Part shown: positions 62,423 through 64,000 of the stretch, one piece after another
Layout of the letters: every line of letters starts with the position of its first letter
How positions within the stretch are numbered: the first letter of the stretch is position 1
Source: Gymnopus androsaceus JB14
Taxonomy: Eukaryota; Basidiomycota; Agaricomycetes; Agaricales; Omphalotaceae
NCBI GenBank assembly: GCA_009733575.1
Contig: ML769531.1
Location: 62,001 to 126,000 of the forward strand
DNA: 64,000 bases
Reading direction: 5' to 3'
The notes under the pieces: generated by a model
The model's input: the letters and a program-made list of their open reading frames with translations, nothing else
Told to the model about the DNA's origin: nothing
Database searches by the model: none
Position numbers and translations under genes: made by a program

Positions 62423-64000
62423 CTATCGACGCTTGAACACTAATGGGACGCGCACCGGCCTACGAAACTTTGTGTCAATCATCAGCGTAAGGATCTTATA
62501 AGACTACGCACTTCAAAGTCAATGCAGGCTTCGTAGTTAATACACGAGCCTTCCTCTCACCAAACGACTCGCTAGCAAACTGAGGCTCCTCCAAGACCTC
62601 AATCTTATACCTCTGAACTAGACTTGTAAGGACTGCAATGCCCTCTGTTTCGGAGAACCTTTGGGATTCAGATTAGCGTGGGAAACACGATAAGGTAGGA
62701 GGAGCAGAAAAAACTGACTTTCGACCAATGCAAGCTCGAGGACCTGCAAAGAACCGTTAGACAGAAGGACGGAATGAGAATAGGACTACTAGCCAGCACT
62801 AAACGGAATAAATGCGTCTCGGGGCCAGTCAGGTTCCAAGAAACGGCCAGGCCTAAATTCCTCGGGATCCTTCCAGTAGCGGGCTGCAAAATGGAGAATA
62901 TCAATAGGAACAAGGGTAAGACTGTAAATCCATAACGAACGGTTATAGTGCACTCCCACTGTGTTGAGTATGACAATAGTACGTTGAGGAATAGGAAGAA
63001 CACGCTTTTCACCAGCTGCGTTGGTGGTAGTTATACTGGTATCTTCGGCGCTGTATTTCGGGATGTTGTTTACCTATCGACAACGTCAAGCAAGAGAAGG
63101 AACATGGAATAGACCGTTAAGCTCACCGGAGGAAACATCCGCAAGGTCTCGTTGAACACACTACATATGTGGCACTTGAGAAGGCAATTCAGAACTTGGG
63201 GATGCTAAAGCAGACTTACGCCATAGAATAAGTGAGGAGGGACATATCCTCGTATGTCTGATATGCCGGTGAGTAGAATCAAGGCGATAGTATATGAAAC
63301 TCACCGGCATTCTACCATCAGGGAGTACGGACTTGAATATGCTGGAAAAGTAGCTCTTGCTGCTCCGGATACAAGGCCAATAACGCAAACGTGAAACAAA
63401 GAGTGTGTGCGGTGGTCTATAAGAGAGAGAAAATCACTTTAATTGGAATCGAAACTATAGATCTGAAAAAACTCCGCCTATGTAGGCCGACGTACTTCGT
63501 GACCCGCAACGAGGAATATAAAGATATCTCCCATCAAATCTCTATCCGTGAACGTAGGATCCTCGGTATTAGCATCGAGAAGACTACTAAAAAGATCATG
63601 TTTCTCAGCTTTCTTCTCTGCGTATCGCTGACTTGAAATCATGTCGAGTATATGGTTCTACAAATACAAGCAACTGTCGTAAGACGTCGTGTATGCTGTA
63701 GGCGAGGTTGATTAAAATGAAGACAACATACCTCCAACTCATCAAACGCCAGACGAACTTTGCGAGTATGCGCATTGAATCCCATGGCCCATGATGGAAC
63801 GATGATTTTGGTAACGCAGTTGTTGGAAACTTCGACTATGGCATCTTTGAATGAGAGCTGGTGGTTTGTTGGTACCGTGCCATCATCTTTCCAAGATATC
63901 CGCTGACCGAAAGCTGGTTGTATCATTGTTAGTGTATAATTATTAAATACCGTAAGGAGCGTACCAGCGGCACTTAGAACATATAGGGTGATCTAATAAG
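62423..64000 (-). CDS. Cytochrome P450 monooxygenase, cluster copy 3 (5' end outside window)
   Basis: Third member of the tandem subfamily; the N-terminal third lies beyond the window. Seen from the right edge: FGQRISWKDDGTVPTN, WAMGFNAHTRKVRLAFDELE, SQRYAEKKAEKHDLFSSLL-type exon, I-helix FLVAGHE, YPEQQELLFQHI-like exon with a changed border (63340), ExxR FNETLRMFPP (about 63130), EEFRPGRFLEPDWPRDAFIP and the heme loop GPRACIGRK (about 62720-62745). Ends VPLVFKRR, stop 62423. The acid-alcohol pair and all heme motifs are kept, so it is likely active. Confidence 0.87.

Overview
The window looks like nuclear DNA of a mushroom-forming basidiomycete (Agaricomycetes-type). Genes carry many 45-70 nt GT-AG introns, and the families are typical of that group: tandem aquaglyceroporins, an extra G-alpha, F-box and NACHT proteins, tandem cytochrome P450s, Copia and Tc1/mariner relics. 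The species cannot be named from sequence alone. Exons were assembled by eye from reading frames, splice signals and family conservation, so internal exon ends are approximate unless stated.

Layout. 1-17.7 kb is gene-dense and mostly intact: the 3' end of FOL1 (dihydropteroate synthase), PPX1-like exopolyphosphatase, EMC2, a divergent G-alpha, two tandem aquaporins, a polytopic membrane protein and a long acidic F-box protein. 17.8-34.2 kb is a nest of repeats: a broken F-box gene, a 3.5 kb TIR element, two minisatellites, a Copia relic, a 666-bp palindromic TA-flanked element, a decayed Tc1/mariner copy and two opposed LTR-like repeats. 34.2-41.5 kb holds remains of housekeeping genes: a CDC48 homologue ending after its first ATPase domain, a TBCB/ALF1 pseudogene split by a second TIR element, a decayed unknown gene, an F-box fragment, and a repeat split by a third TIR element. 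42.3-48.4 kb has a NACHT protein and an F-box gene transcribed divergently (each with an apparent frameshift), a DUF7137-like membrane protein and a possible micro-protein gene. 48.4-64 kb is a P450 cluster, all on the minus strand: three members of one subfamily (the last cut by the window edge), one truncated relative and one P450 of another family, with a broken ATP synthase gamma gene and shared upstream blocks between them.

How parts relate. The P450 array looks built by repeated local duplication of gene plus flanks; most copies keep their catalytic motifs, one copy has lost the I-helix acidic residue, and the odd P450 uses a GC-AG intron inside its heme-cysteine codon and an apparent 6-nt micro-exon. 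Several broken genes in the repeat-rich middle carry CGA-to-TGA or TGG-to-TAG type stops, as expected of cytosine deamination. The most unusual pattern is a set of three non-coding elements (19.3-22.8, 36.5-37.7 and 40.5-41.2 kb) that share CATCAGCAA termini but carry different subterminal short-repeat arrays.
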